Below are positions 8,195-15,426 of a stretch of DNA of 49,239 nt, one piece after another. Below the pieces are notes generated by a model. The model was given only the letters and a program-made list of their open reading frames with translations. It was not told the DNA's origin and did no database searches. This DNA is from an uncultured Lachnospiraceae bacterium (GTDB taxonomy: Bacteria; Bacillota; Clostridia; Lachnospirales; Lachnospiraceae). The position numbers and the translations under genes are program-made. Every line of letters begins with the position of its first letter. Position 1 is the first letter of the stretch. The stretch is from assembly GCA_910579805.1 (NCBI GenBank), contig CAJTWM010000026.1, positions 1-49,239 on the forward strand, in the 5' to 3' direction.

Positions 8195-8257
8195 AGGATT
8201 GACGTGTATGGGGATAACAGGGTGGAGATTAAGTGGAAGTTTAATGTGAAATTGTAA
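8195..8257 (+). pseudogene. C-terminal tail of a large serine recombinase
   Basis: The frame reads RIDVYGDNRVEIKWKFNVKL then stop. Endings of the type (I)-x-V-Y-x-x-N-R-(I/V)-E-I-x-W-K-F are characteristic of the large serine recombinases of Tn4451/Tn5397-type elements and phages, where they form the last strands of the protein. Only about 20 codons survive, so the call rests on a short motif. The repeat at 8264-8300 begins seven bases after the stop, consistent with this being the edge of a former integrative element. Confidence 0.45.
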
Positions 8258-8263
8258 AACACA

Positions 8264-8300
8264 AGGTTTTAAAAAAGTTAAAATATTTTTGCCCTAACTT
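8264..8300 (+). repeat. Imperfect direct repeat, left copy (flanks the ATPase/nuclease pair)
   Basis: The left copy contains GGTTTTAAAAAAGTTAAAAT and then ATTTTTGCCCTAACTT. The right copy at 10793-10832 has GGTTTTTGAAAAAAGTTGAA and ATTTTTAGTCCTAACTT. They differ at a handful of positions and by about three inserted bases, in the same orientation, about 2.5 kb apart. Confidence 0.6.
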
Positions 8301-8324
8301 TTTTGATTTAGCTACTATTAGTTA

Positions 8325-8354
8325 TTGTATGCTTTTAAAACTTCATGGTACAAT
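8325..8354 (+). promoter_or_regulatory. Promoter of the ATPase/nuclease-like pair
   Basis: TTGTAT (8325-8330), an 18-bp spacer and TACAAT (8349-8354) form a reasonable sigma-A promoter 39 bases before the ATPase start. It lies inside the direct repeats, so the cassette carries its own promoter. Confidence 0.5.
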
Positions 8355-8392
8355 ATTAGAACAATTAGCTTGTTAGTAATGGGGTGATAAAA

Positions 8393-9739
8393 ATGCAAAA
8401 AATATATATTAGAAATAATGGACCAGTAAAGAATTTTGAGATGGAGGTTGAAAAATTCAATCTATTAATTGGAGAGCAGGCAACAGGAAAAAGTACTATT
8501 GCTAAAAGCGTTTATTATTTTAAAACTATTAAAACAAAAATTATTGATTATCTGACACAAGTGTATGATTCAAATTCCTATAATAGTGTATCACAGGAGA
8601 AAGTCTGGTTTGATAAGGCTATTAAATCTGAACTGAAAAATATTTTTATTAAGTTGTTTGGGTATAGCTGGGATTTAAATCCTGAATTTTATATGAAATA
8701 TGATTATGCAGAAGACGTTTGGATACAGGTGAAATTGAAAAGAGGAGAAAAAAACAAGCAGTATATAAGTGTAACTTATTCGCCAGAGTTGTTAAATTCG
8801 ATTAAAAAGTTGCAAATAGAAATACGAGAAATGTATCATAGCAATGAAGGGGTAATCAAAACTAGTCTTGTGCTTACAAATGAAGAAAGAAAAAGAAATC
8901 ATGAAATGATAGTTCATAAAGTCAATGCGATTTTTTGTGATAATAAAGAAACTTATTATATTCCAGCAGGGAGAAGTCTCCTGACAGTAATGTCAAATAA
9001 TCGTGCTATAATGAATAATGCTGGCAATTTGGATCTGATAACGGAAATGTTTATGATGCTGATTGACAGTGTTCGTAATAGTTTTGGAAATGGGGTGCGA
9101 AAGGCACATCTTTTTTATCCAGTAGAAAAAAGGCAGTTCGATGTTAAAAGTATTACGGATTTTATTATAAACATTGAAAAGGGAGAGTATTTTTATAATG
9201 GAGGGAGAGAATTTCTAAAAATAGAAGAAGATACTGAGCATCCAGTGGCAATTAATTTTGCATCATCAGGGCAGCAGGAAATTTTGTGGCTTTTGAATTT
9301 TATGTATGTTTTAATGTTGCGGGAAGAAGATGTATTTTTAATTATTGAAGAACCAGAAGCACATATTTATCCATTGCTTCAGAAAAAGGTAATGGAATTT
9401 ATTACCTTATTTACCAATATGCAGGATAGTGGTGTATTTATCACAACACATAGTCCTTATATTCTTACGGTTGCTAATAATTTATATTATGCGGGTGTAT
9501 TAGCAGAAGGCGGGCAGGCTAAAGAGGTTTATAAAGTCTTAAATAAAAATTATATAATTAAAAAAGGAGAGCTTTCAGCTTATAAGTTGCTTACAAATAG
9601 TGCCTTTGAAAAACAGCATTATACTAAATTGTTGGATGAAGAAGAAAAGGAAATAGAATCAAATTTAATTGATGACGTATCTTCGCAGGTAAATGAGTTA
9701 TACACTGCATTATATGGTATTGAATTGGATAAAGAGTAG
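8393..9739 (+). CDS. AAA/ABC-type ATPase of a putative two-gene defence cassette
   Basis: A 448-residue ATPase of the AAA_15/AAA_21 (OLD-like, SMC-related) type. Visible motifs are Walker A GEQATGKST near the N-terminus, the ABC signature region FASSGQQEILWLL, Walker B VFLIIEEPEAHIYP and the switch histidine in GVFITTHSPYIL. There is a long variable insertion between Walker A and the signature. No TOPRIM nuclease domain follows, unlike OLD or GajA proteins. The ATG at 8393 has GGGGTG six bases upstream; a GTG at 8384 would lie within that RBS. The next gene starts 10 bases after the stop, so the two are co-expressed. Such ATPases commonly sense or gate an attached nuclease in phage defence. 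That role is inferred from architecture and location; I cannot match the pair to a named system. Confidence 0.75.
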   Translation: MQKIYIRNNGPVKNFEMEVEKFNLLIGEQATGKSTIAKSVYYFKTIKTKIIDYLTQVYDSNSYNSVSQEKVWFDKAIKSELKNIFIKLFGYSWDLNPEFYMKYDYAEDVWIQVKLKRGEKNKQYISVTYSPELLNSIKKLQIEIREMYHSNEGVIKTSLVLTNEERKRNHEMIVHKVNAIFCDNKETYYIPAGRSLLTVMSNNRAIMNNAGNLDLITEMFMMLIDSVRNSFGNGVRKAHLFYPVEKRQFDVKSITDFIINIEKGEYFYNGGREFLKIEEDTEHPVAINFASSGQQEILWLLNFMYVLMLREEDVFLIIEEPEAHIYPLLQKKVMEFITLFTNMQDSGVFITTHSPYILTVANNLYYAGVLAEGGQAKEVYKVLNKNYIIKKGELSAYKLLTNSAFEKQHYTKLLDEEEKEIESNLIDDVSSQVNELYTALYGIELDKE

Positions 9740-9749
9740 GGATTAAAAT

Positions 9750-10406
9750 ATGGCAAAAAATAAAGGACAGAGGGAATCATTTATTACTAACTGGACAGAG
9801 AGGCAAAAATATGTGATTGACGATATTGAGCATCAGAGTAAAGCATTGGTACCTATACAGATTGATATAGGAAATTCAGTTGAAATTGTACAGGTGGATG
9901 GTGGTTTAATTACAGGCTTACCTGAAGGAGAGGTCGTATGTGATAATCTGGTATATACAATAAAAGATAGTAATATGGAATTAAATATTACTTGGATTAT
10001 TGAGTTAAAAGGGACAAAAAATCCTAAAGAAGCAAAACATTCTATAAAACAGATTATAAGTAGTATACAATATTTTCAAGATCAGGTGGGATATCCGAAA
10101 GCATTCAAATATGTTAATAATAGAGACTATGTATTTGCTGCCATTGCAGGAGCACCAGATAAAACACTTCCGGTATTGAATAATGGGGATATAAAAGCGC
10201 TTTGTCAAAAGCTGATGGCGATTAGCATCAAAAGAAAAAGTGTGAAAGATATGTTTATGCTTTTTTGCTATATAAGACCAAATATTCAATGTAAAAAAGT
10301 AGAGGTAAGAGGGGATAAACCACCGTATAACATTTATTGTTATAAAAATCAGGGTGGATACATACCATATCCTTCTATGTTGATGAAGCTATTGGAGGAT
10401 AAATAG
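9750..10406 (+). CDS. PD-(D/E)XK-nuclease-like partner of the upstream ATPase
   Basis: A 218-residue protein, intact, starting 10 bases after the ATPase. I do not recognise a named family. The central region carries Asp65 (VVCDNLVYT), then ITWIIELKGTK with Glu85-x-Lys87, then a helix HSIKQIISSIQYFQDQ with Gln101. The order D...E-x-K...Q is what a PD-(D/E)XK nuclease core looks like. The sequence after it (YVFAAIAGAPDKTLPVLNNG) has alternating hydrophobic residues like core strands. The likely role is effector nuclease controlled by the ATPase. An alternative is a non-catalytic partner. The C-terminal YPSMLMKLLEDK is of unknown use. Confidence 0.6.
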   Translation: MAKNKGQRESFITNWTERQKYVIDDIEHQSKALVPIQIDIGNSVEIVQVDGGLITGLPEGEVVCDNLVYTIKDSNMELNITWIIELKGTKNPKEAKHSIKQIISSIQYFQDQVGYPKAFKYVNNRDYVFAAIAGAPDKTLPVLNNGDIKALCQKLMAISIKRKSVKDMFMLFCYIRPNIQCKKVEVRGDKPPYNIYCYKNQGGYIPYPSMLMKLLEDK

Positions 10407-10587
10407 AATTATAGTTTGATGTATAGATGCATCGTTATATGAATTGAGAATTAGATGCTAAAATATAGAAATTATGTAGTCATGGTTAGGATTATTAGTT
10501 TGCGCTTTCACATGTTGCTCTGCCATGTATTCTCAAAAAATTAAAAATGGATGGCAATTTAGATTCATAATATCAGGAGGTACGATT

Positions 10588-10680
10588 ATGGCAATAATAT
10601 CAACTGTAAAAAGCATTATGGTGGGTACGGGCATTTCTGGGAATTTGTACAAAAGTATGCAGGAGTATATGTGCAAGTAA
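10588..10680 (+). CDS. Small ORF (30 aa) with strong RBS
   Basis: AGGAGG stands exactly seven bases before an ATG that opens 30 codons: MAIISTVKSIMVGTGISGNL then YKSMQEYMCK. The RBS and spacing are better than chance, but nothing identifies the peptide and it is too short to judge. It overlaps the tRNA-like sequence at 10639-10729. It could be a leftover gene start or a small peptide of the island. 10407-10587 holds nothing I recognise. Confidence 0.3.
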   Translation: MAIISTVKSIMVGTGISGNLYKSMQEYMCK

Positions 10681-10729
10681 AGACTAATATGACATGAAGA
10701 AGCCACAGGTTCGATTCCTGTAATTCCCA
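10639..10729 (+). other. tRNA-like 3' end / possible decayed attachment site
   Basis: ACAGGTTCGATTCCTGT (10705-10721) is a perfect 5-bp T-arm with TTCGATT loop, followed by AATTCCCA (10722-10729), which can pair with GGGAATT at 10639-10645 as a 7-bp acceptor stem. The 59 bases between GGGAATT and the T-arm are too many, and I cannot fold a convincing D-arm or anticodon arm. It is therefore not a working tRNA. Integrative elements often use tRNA 3' ends, so a left-behind att fragment is plausible. Confidence 0.4.
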
Positions 10730-10731
10730 TT

Positions 10732-10762
10732 GGGCTGCGTGGGCAGCCCTTATGCATTTTTA
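10732..10762 (+). terminator. Hairpin after the tRNA-like end
   Basis: GGGCTGC (10732-10738) pairs with GCAGCCC (10743-10749) around GTGG, followed by a T-rich but interrupted tail. It looks like the terminator normally found just after a tRNA gene. Confidence 0.45.
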
Positions 10763-10792
10763 GTTTATATTCAATATAAGGTCATAAATTGT

Positions 10793-10832
10793 AGGTTTTT
10801 GAAAAAAGTTGAAATATTTTTAGTCCTAACTT
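10793..10832 (+). repeat. Imperfect direct repeat, right copy
   Basis: Counterpart of 8264-8300 (see there). It ends at 10832, about 20 bases before the third copy of the spmA tail begins, so two independent boundary signals coincide here. Confidence 0.6.
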
Positions 10833-10849
10833 GACACCAGCTTACAGGA

Positions 10850-10980
10850 GCTAGCACGGAAATGTTAATCCAGCGGCAGTTATTGCATCGGCGATTGTGG
10901 TGACGTTTTTCAGTACGTTGGATGCGGTGATACATTGTGAGGAATAGGAGACGGAGAGTGTGAGGCTCTCCGCTCTTTTT
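10850..10980 (+). repeat. Decayed copy of the spmA 3' end with terminator (copy 3)
   Basis: From 10858 the frame reads GNVNPAAVIASAIVVTFFST then LDAVIHCEE and stop. This aligns with spmA residues GSANPAGIIAPAIVATFVST and VVAVVYC. The downstream hairpin GGAGAG/CTCTCC is also conserved (10953-10958 with 10966-10971) and is followed by five Ts, a better terminator than at the real spmA. No spmA 5' part is present. Confidence 0.75.
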
Positions 10981-11382
10981 ATTATAAAATATTTTGACAA
11001 AAAGATATAAGACAACTACAATGGGGATTAAAATAGGTAGCGGTGAAGTTTTAGAATGTCTATATAGGGATAAAATATGATTAATATTACTAACAGAAAT
11101 GGGACAGATTAACAGTAGCAGGCATTGAATATGCAATATATACTGAAGAAAAGTTTTTCTTTTTTGAATTCAAGGTTTTTGCAAAGATGAGAATTTTGCT
11201 CATTAATAATGATAATGAACCACAGGTCAATATAGGGTGCATTATGTCAAATCTTTCTATTTTCAAAGAATTATACAGTAAATTATTCCAAAAGAGTTTA
11301 AGTAAGATTTTTTTGGATCAAACAAATATGAGGAGTTAACAATTCATAAACTGTTTAGACATTTTTTGCATTTTGATAGTGA

Positions 11383-11589
11383 TATGGGTTTGAATGGGAA
11401 GAATATCAGTTTCAATATAGTGAAATAATTACAAGTAATAAAATTTCGTAAGATGGATTGGTCTTTTTAGATAAAAACTATTTGGGGGGAGAATTTACAA
11501 GTCAGAATATTATTGAAGGACTTTCTATAGTAATTTTTCTTTGTTTGGATACATTTGGGACAAAGATTACGCAATTAGACAGGGATTAG
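11383..11589 (+). pseudogene. Decayed unknown gene, 3' part
   Basis: One frame reads YGFEWEEYQFQYSEIITSNK, a TAA stop, then GLVFLDKNYLGGEFTSQNII and EGLSIVIFLCLDTFGTKITQ LDRD. The residues look like real protein with one internal stop, and the frame upstream of 11383 is closed. Shorter protein-like pieces in other frames at about 11100-11340 suggest a frameshifted gene. I do not recognise the family. It ends 31 bases before the next gene. Confidence 0.35.
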
Positions 11590-11620
11590 ATGGAGTACTT
11601 AGGAGGAGAGAGTAATAGGT

Positions 11621-12121
11621 ATGGTGTTATATGCAGAAAACAATCAAAGTGTGGTATGTAGCAAGGCGGAAAGCCCTCGATTTAGTGAACATAATGAATG
11701 GTATTGTATAGAAACGACAGTTGATGACAAACAGATTAAGTTTTATTATTCGAAAAGATATCAGAACCCGTCATTGAATTTGGTATGGAGTGGGGGCGAT
11801 AAAGGGTTTTATTTATATTTTCAACTGGATTCAAAATGGTATAAGATGGATGCATATCAAAGCATTAGGTATCTTGGACGGGAATGTTTAACTTTAGCTG
11901 ATTATATAGGGTATGGCGGCACCTTTACAATTCAAAGCTGGAATCAGCGCTTGGAGGGTGTGGAGCTTTTTGATGTTGCTCAAGTTGCGTTACTTTCTGA
12001 AGCACTAAATCAAGTTATAAAGAGAGTAAATAAGTACAATCCCAATATTGAGGCGCAGATACAAAATGGACAACTGGTACTTATAAATAAATCTAGTAGA
12101 AATTATGAAATCCCATATTGA
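11621..12121 (+). CDS. Hypothetical protein (166 aa)
   Basis: Intact ORF with AGGAGG about 12 bases before the ATG. The product is soluble, has no signal peptide or transmembrane segment, and is rich in aromatic residues (KFYYSKRYQNPSLNLVWSGG, FYLYFQLDSKWYKMD). It has a helical C-terminal half (VAQVALLSEALNQVIKRVNK). I do not recognise a family. It directly follows a decayed gene and sits in the AT-rich island, so it may be the survivor of a transferred gene pair. Confidence 0.5.
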   Translation: MVLYAENNQSVVCSKAESPRFSEHNEWYCIETTVDDKQIKFYYSKRYQNPSLNLVWSGGDKGFYLYFQLDSKWYKMDAYQSIRYLGRECLTLADYIGYGGTFTIQSWNQRLEGVELFDVAQVALLSEALNQVIKRVNKYNPNIEAQIQNGQLVLINKSSRNYEIPY

Positions 12122-12299
12122 TATGGGAAGAGGTTTTTGTATGATATAAGGCGAAAGGTATGAGTTTCTTCTTTATATAGGTTTAGCCTATTAGGTGTGT
12201 ACCATAGTTTGATATTAATCAAAAAGAAGAGTAAAATGTAATGAGCGGGATGGAGAAATGGCATTTTTACAATGAAATGAACGCAAAGATAAAAAAACC

Positions 12300-12509
12300 T
12301 TGGCTGTGGAGCCAATTAAAAATATGGTAATACAAATGATGGTTGATAATATGATTAATCCCGTGTTTATATCCAAAATTGCCGGGCTTACGCTTTCTAT
12401 GATAGAGGCGACATATTATCCCAAAGATTGGAATGTGAAATATGAAAAGGATATGAATCAGTGCATTAATAAAAGTATCGCACAAAATGATTATTACTGT
12501 TATGTATAG
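12300..12509 (+). CDS. Small uncertain ORF
   Basis: An open frame of about 70 codons with no ATG and RBS at its beginning; possible starts are TTG at 12300 or ATG at 12324. The sequence includes MVIQMMVDNMINPVFISKIA and YYPKDWNVKYEKDMN. It is probably a remnant or a chance ORF. The rest of 12122-12541 shows nothing I can identify. Confidence 0.2.
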   Translation: MAVEPIKNMVIQMMVDNMINPVFISKIAGLTLSMIEATYYPKDWNVKYEKDMNQCINKSIAQNDYYCYV

Positions 12510-12541
12510 AATGGCTTTTAGATAGTGGGGAGAGCGCAGAT

Positions 12542-14140
12542 ATGGGAATATACTTAAATCCGGGAAATGAACAGTTTGCAGTTTCTGTTAATTCCGAGTT
12601 GTATGTGGATAAGACAGAACTGATATCATATACGAACAGCCGTATTGGTAAAGACAGACCACTGATCTGCTCCAGCAGACCGAGGAGGTTTGGGAAAACA
12701 ATGGCGGTAACCATGCTGTCGGCGTATTATAGTAAAGGGTGTCATTCTGAGAAATTATTTACGGGACTTAATATAAGTCAAAATGAATTATTCAGAATGC
12801 ACCTAAATAAATATAATGTAATTTTTTTGGACATCCAGTGGATGTACGGAAATGCGCTTGAGGAAATGAAGAGAAATTCAACGCTTAAAGTAGTGAGTTA
12901 TATTCAGGAACAGGTGATAGCCGAGTTAAGAGAGGAATATTCGGGATGTGTCCAAGATGATGATATTTCATTGCCTTCTGTACTGGCTAAAATCAATGTT
13001 ATGACAAAGGAACAGTTTATCATTATTATAGATGAGTGGGACTGCCTGTTTCGGGAAGATAAAAATAACGAGAATCTTCAGAAAGAATATATTAATCTCT
13101 TAAGAGGTTTGTTTAAAGGCGCTCCATCGGGGGCGTTTTTAAAGCTTGCATACATTACGGGGATTTTGCCGATTAAGAAGTACGGCACACAGTCGGCTTT
13201 AAACAATTTCCGAGAGCATACAATGGTTAGTCCCAGACAGATGGCCGAGTATATTGGATTTACAGAGACAGAGGTAAGGGCTATTTGCAAAGAACATGAT
13301 ATGCCATTTAAAGAGATGCAAAGATGGTATGATGGATATTATTTTGAAAAGATAGGACATATCTATAGTCCTAATTCCGTAATTGAGGCAGTTGACAGCA
13401 GGGAATTTGGGAATTATTGGTCCCGAACAGAAACATATGAATCTTTAATGACATATATTGCAATGGATTTTGATGGGTTAAGGCAACTGATTGTAGATAT
13501 GCTGGGAGGTCAGAGGTGTAGTATTGATGTGGAATCTTTTCAAAATGATATTACTTCGTTCAATTCTGCAGATGATGTAATTACGTTGCTGATTCATATG
13601 GGATATATGGCTTATGATAGTAAAACGAAAAAAGTTTTTATTCCAAATGATGAGGTAAGGAGCGTTTTTCTGCGTGCAACTAGAAATGACGGGTGGGAAG
13701 AAGTAATAAAGGCGGTTGACGCATCGGAAACTTTACTTAAGGCAACTTTGGAGATGGACGAAAAAGCTGTGGCACAGATGATACAGGAAGTTCATATGCA
13801 AAATTCTTCCAGTTTGATATATAACAATGAGATTTCGTTAAGCAGCATAATTACATTAGCATATTATAGCGCGTGCAGGGACTATACTCTTGTAAGAGAA
13901 TTACCGACAGGAAATGGATTTGCTGATATAGTTTTCCTTCCTAAACGTACATCTTTAAATCCGGCATTGGTTTTGGAACTAAAATGGGATAAAACTGCTG
14001 AAGGAGCAATAAGCCAGATTAAAAGAAAAGGATATGTGTCAGCCCTTAAAGAATACAAGGGAAATATTTTGCTTGTCGGGATCAATTATGAGAAGAAAAG
14101 CAGGAAACATCAATGTAGAATAGAGAAATTTGAAATGTAA
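12542..14140 (+). CDS. AAA-ATPase-like / PD-(D/E)XK nuclease superfamily protein
   Basis: A 532-residue intracellular protein of the AAA-ATPase_like (PF09820) plus DUF1703/PD-(D/E)XK (PF08011) family, abundant in gut anaerobes. The N-terminus has the family start NPGNEQFAVSVNSELYVDKT, the P-loop SSRPRRFGKTMAVTML, and Walker B IIIIDEWDCLF. The C-terminal nuclease-like core has GFADIVFLP, ALVLELKWDKTAEGAISQIK with Glu-x-Lys, and a following helix with Gln. GGGGAGAG precedes the ATG. Members are often found in mobile regions and have been suggested to act in nucleic-acid metabolism or defence, but none has a firmly known function. It is the last gene of the AT-rich island. Confidence 0.85.
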   Translation: MGIYLNPGNEQFAVSVNSELYVDKTELISYTNSRIGKDRPLICSSRPRRFGKTMAVTMLSAYYSKGCHSEKLFTGLNISQNELFRMHLNKYNVIFLDIQWMYGNALEEMKRNSTLKVVSYIQEQVIAELREEYSGCVQDDDISLPSVLAKINVMTKEQFIIIIDEWDCLFREDKNNENLQKEYINLLRGLFKGAPSGAFLKLAYITGILPIKKYGTQSALNNFREHTMVSPRQMAEYIGFTETEVRAICKEHDMPFKEMQRWYDGYYFEKIGHIYSPNSVIEAVDSREFGNYWSRTETYESLMTYIAMDFDGLRQLIVDMLGGQRCSIDVESFQNDITSFNSADDVITLLIHMGYMAYDSKTKKVFIPNDEVRSVFLRATRNDGWEEVIKAVDASETLLKATLEMDEKAVAQMIQEVHMQNSSSLIYNNEISLSSIITLAYYSACRDYTLVRELPTGNGFADIVFLPKRTSLNPALVLELKWDKTAEGAISQIKRKGYVSALKEYKGNILLVGINYEKKSRKHQCRIEKFEM

Positions 14141-14325
14141 TTTTTGCAGTATTAAAATTTTTAAAAAGTCCGTATCTTTAACTTGATGTAAGGGAGGACT
14201 GAAGGCGATAGAGGCATTTCAATATATAATTAACATTGTAACTTCACGCAGCAGCTTACGGAACTTACTTAGCGAAAATTACTTAGCAGGAAATTGCAGC
14301 AGGAAACTGCTTAGTAAAGAGTATC

Positions 14326-14376
14326 TTGACAAACATACCTACAGTATGATAACGTAAATACATACTAATAGTATGT
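14326..14376 (+). promoter_or_regulatory. tetR promoter with two palindromic operators
   Basis: TTGACA (14326-14331) is followed by CATACCTACAGTATG (14334-14348), which fills the -35/-10 spacer, and then by CATACTAATAGTATG (14361-14375), whose flanks extend it to a 17-base perfect palindrome. Both share CATAC-N5-GTATG and are centred 27 bases apart. The -10 is likely around 14349-14355 (poor match). This is the classic layout of an autorepressed TetR gene. Upstream, 14141-14325 has no gene but has short CTTAGC-containing repeats. Confidence 0.7.
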
Positions 14377-14394
14377 TAAGGAGATGAAACAGGA

Positions 14395-15048
14395 ATGGCG
14401 AGAAATAAACATCCGGAAGAAACCGTCAATTTGATCTTATCTGTCGCTTTTCGTCTGTTTATGGAGAAGGGCTATGAGCATACTTCCATTCAAGACATCA
14501 TCGATCATCTGGGCGGACTTAGTAAAGGCGCTATCTATCACCATTTTAAGTCAAAGGAAGACATTTTAATGGCCGTTTCGGATCAAATGATGGAGGAATC
14601 GAACCAGACGCTTGCAATGATCCGTGACCGTTCCGATTTAAACGGCAAAGAAAAGCTGAAAACGATTTTTAAAGAATCCATCAACCGGCCTGTGCAGAAT
14701 GATATTTTTACGGTAGCGCCGGGATTCCATAAAAATCCGCAGCTTCTTTTCAGTCTTTTACACGATACCATAGATCATGCGGCGCCGGATTATATACTGC
14801 CGATCATAAAGCAGGGAATTGCAGACGGTTCTATTGAAACGGATTATCCGGAACAATTGTCGGAATTGATTTTGCTCATAGCAAATATTTGGATGAATCC
14901 TATGATATTTGACAGTTCCGAGGAAGAATCCTATCGTAAATTTATGTTGTTCAGTAAAATGATGCAAAGTTTTGGTCTGGATATTATAGACAAGGAAACA
15001 TTAGAGAGACTGCAGGAACTGACGTCGATCTATCAAAAAAACAAATAA
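14395..15048 (+). CDS. TetR/AcrR-family transcriptional repressor
   Basis: A 217-residue regulator. The N-terminal TetR HTH is clear: ILSVAFRLFMEKGYEHTSIQ, DIIDHLGGLSKGAIYHHFKS. The C-terminal half is a ligand-binding helical domain of unknown specificity. It probably represses itself through the two CATAC-N5-GTATG palindromes upstream. It probably also represses the exporter at 15427 through a related palindrome (15135-15153). Typical inducers of such repressors are the substrates of the neighbouring exporter. Confidence 0.9.
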   Translation: MARNKHPEETVNLILSVAFRLFMEKGYEHTSIQDIIDHLGGLSKGAIYHHFKSKEDILMAVSDQMMEESNQTLAMIRDRSDLNGKEKLKTIFKESINRPVQNDIFTVAPGFHKNPQLLFSLLHDTIDHAAPDYILPIIKQGIADGSIETDYPEQLSELILLIANIWMNPMIFDSSEEESYRKFMLFSKMMQSFGLDIIDKETLERLQELTSIYQKNK

Positions 15049-15134
15049 AGAGGGCTGACGCATGTTTAATGAGCAGACTATGCATATCACAATGCTTATT
15101 GCATATGCGGAGGCTCTATATTTTAAAACTAATA

Positions 15135-15153
15135 CATACCAACGTTTGGTATG
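15135..15153 (+). promoter_or_regulatory. TetR-type operator upstream of the MFS exporter
   Basis: CATACCAACGTTTGGTATG has 8-bp arms (CATACCAA/TTGGTATG) around CGT. It shares the CATAC...GTATG ends of the two operators upstream of tetR, though with wider spacing. It lies 274 bases before the MFS start. Confidence 0.55.
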
Positions 15154-15302
15154 AAACTATGCATTGTTAACAGAATGGCAAATGTATCATTTCCTGAAAA
15201 AGATATGGAGTTACATAAGTGACCGCCGGATGAAGTTTGTAAAAAAATGGGAAAAAGATTTATGTATTGTTTGTGCAGGAAGGCATGGACGATGCAGGGA
15301 GG

Positions 15303-15379
15303 CATGCCGCTCCGGCATGTCTGGAAGTGTGAAAAGCAGATTTTCAGACAATAAAATCCGGTTTCCGGATTTTGTTGTC
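15303..15379 (+). other. Two strong hairpins in the leader of the MFS gene
   Basis: CATGCCG/CGGCATG (15303-15309 with 15313-15319) has a 3-nt loop. GACAA-T-AAAATCCGG (15347-15361) pairs with CCGGATTTT-G-TTGTC (15365-15379) over 15 bp with one wobble and a TTT loop. No T-run follows the second one. The 343-base gap between tetR and the MFS gene otherwise holds the operator and a repeated leader motif. The hairpins may form an attenuator or protect the leader RNA. Confidence 0.45.
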
Positions 15380-15382
15380 AGG

Positions 15383-15420
15383 AATATGGATTGATATGTG
15401 CGCTGAAGCACACAGGAGGT
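15383..15420 (+). repeat. Leader repeat, copy 1 (before MFS exporter)
   Basis: The copy starts AATATGGATTGATATGTGCG, continues CTGAAGCACACAGGAGGT and includes the RBS of the exporter. It matches 18221-18259 upstream of the osmoprotectant-binding lipoprotein at about 30 of 38 positions. The GTGC...GCAC part can fold into a small hairpin just before the RBS, and the differences between copies keep the pairing. Confidence 0.55.
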
Positions 15421-15426
15421 ATAAAA

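Noticed and set aside
8393..10406. Gabija, Septu, PARIS or OLD identity for the ATPase pair
   Set aside because: No TOPRIM in the ATPase, no UvrD-like helicase, no HNH motif and no DUF4435-like partner are visible.
10639..10729. Functional tRNA or tmRNA
   Set aside because: Acceptor and T-arm pair, but D-arm and anticodon arm cannot be drawn, and the tmRNA tag region is absent.
14225..14320. CTTAGC-type short repeats before tetR
   Set aside because: Units are irregular and short; could be chance in AT-rich DNA.
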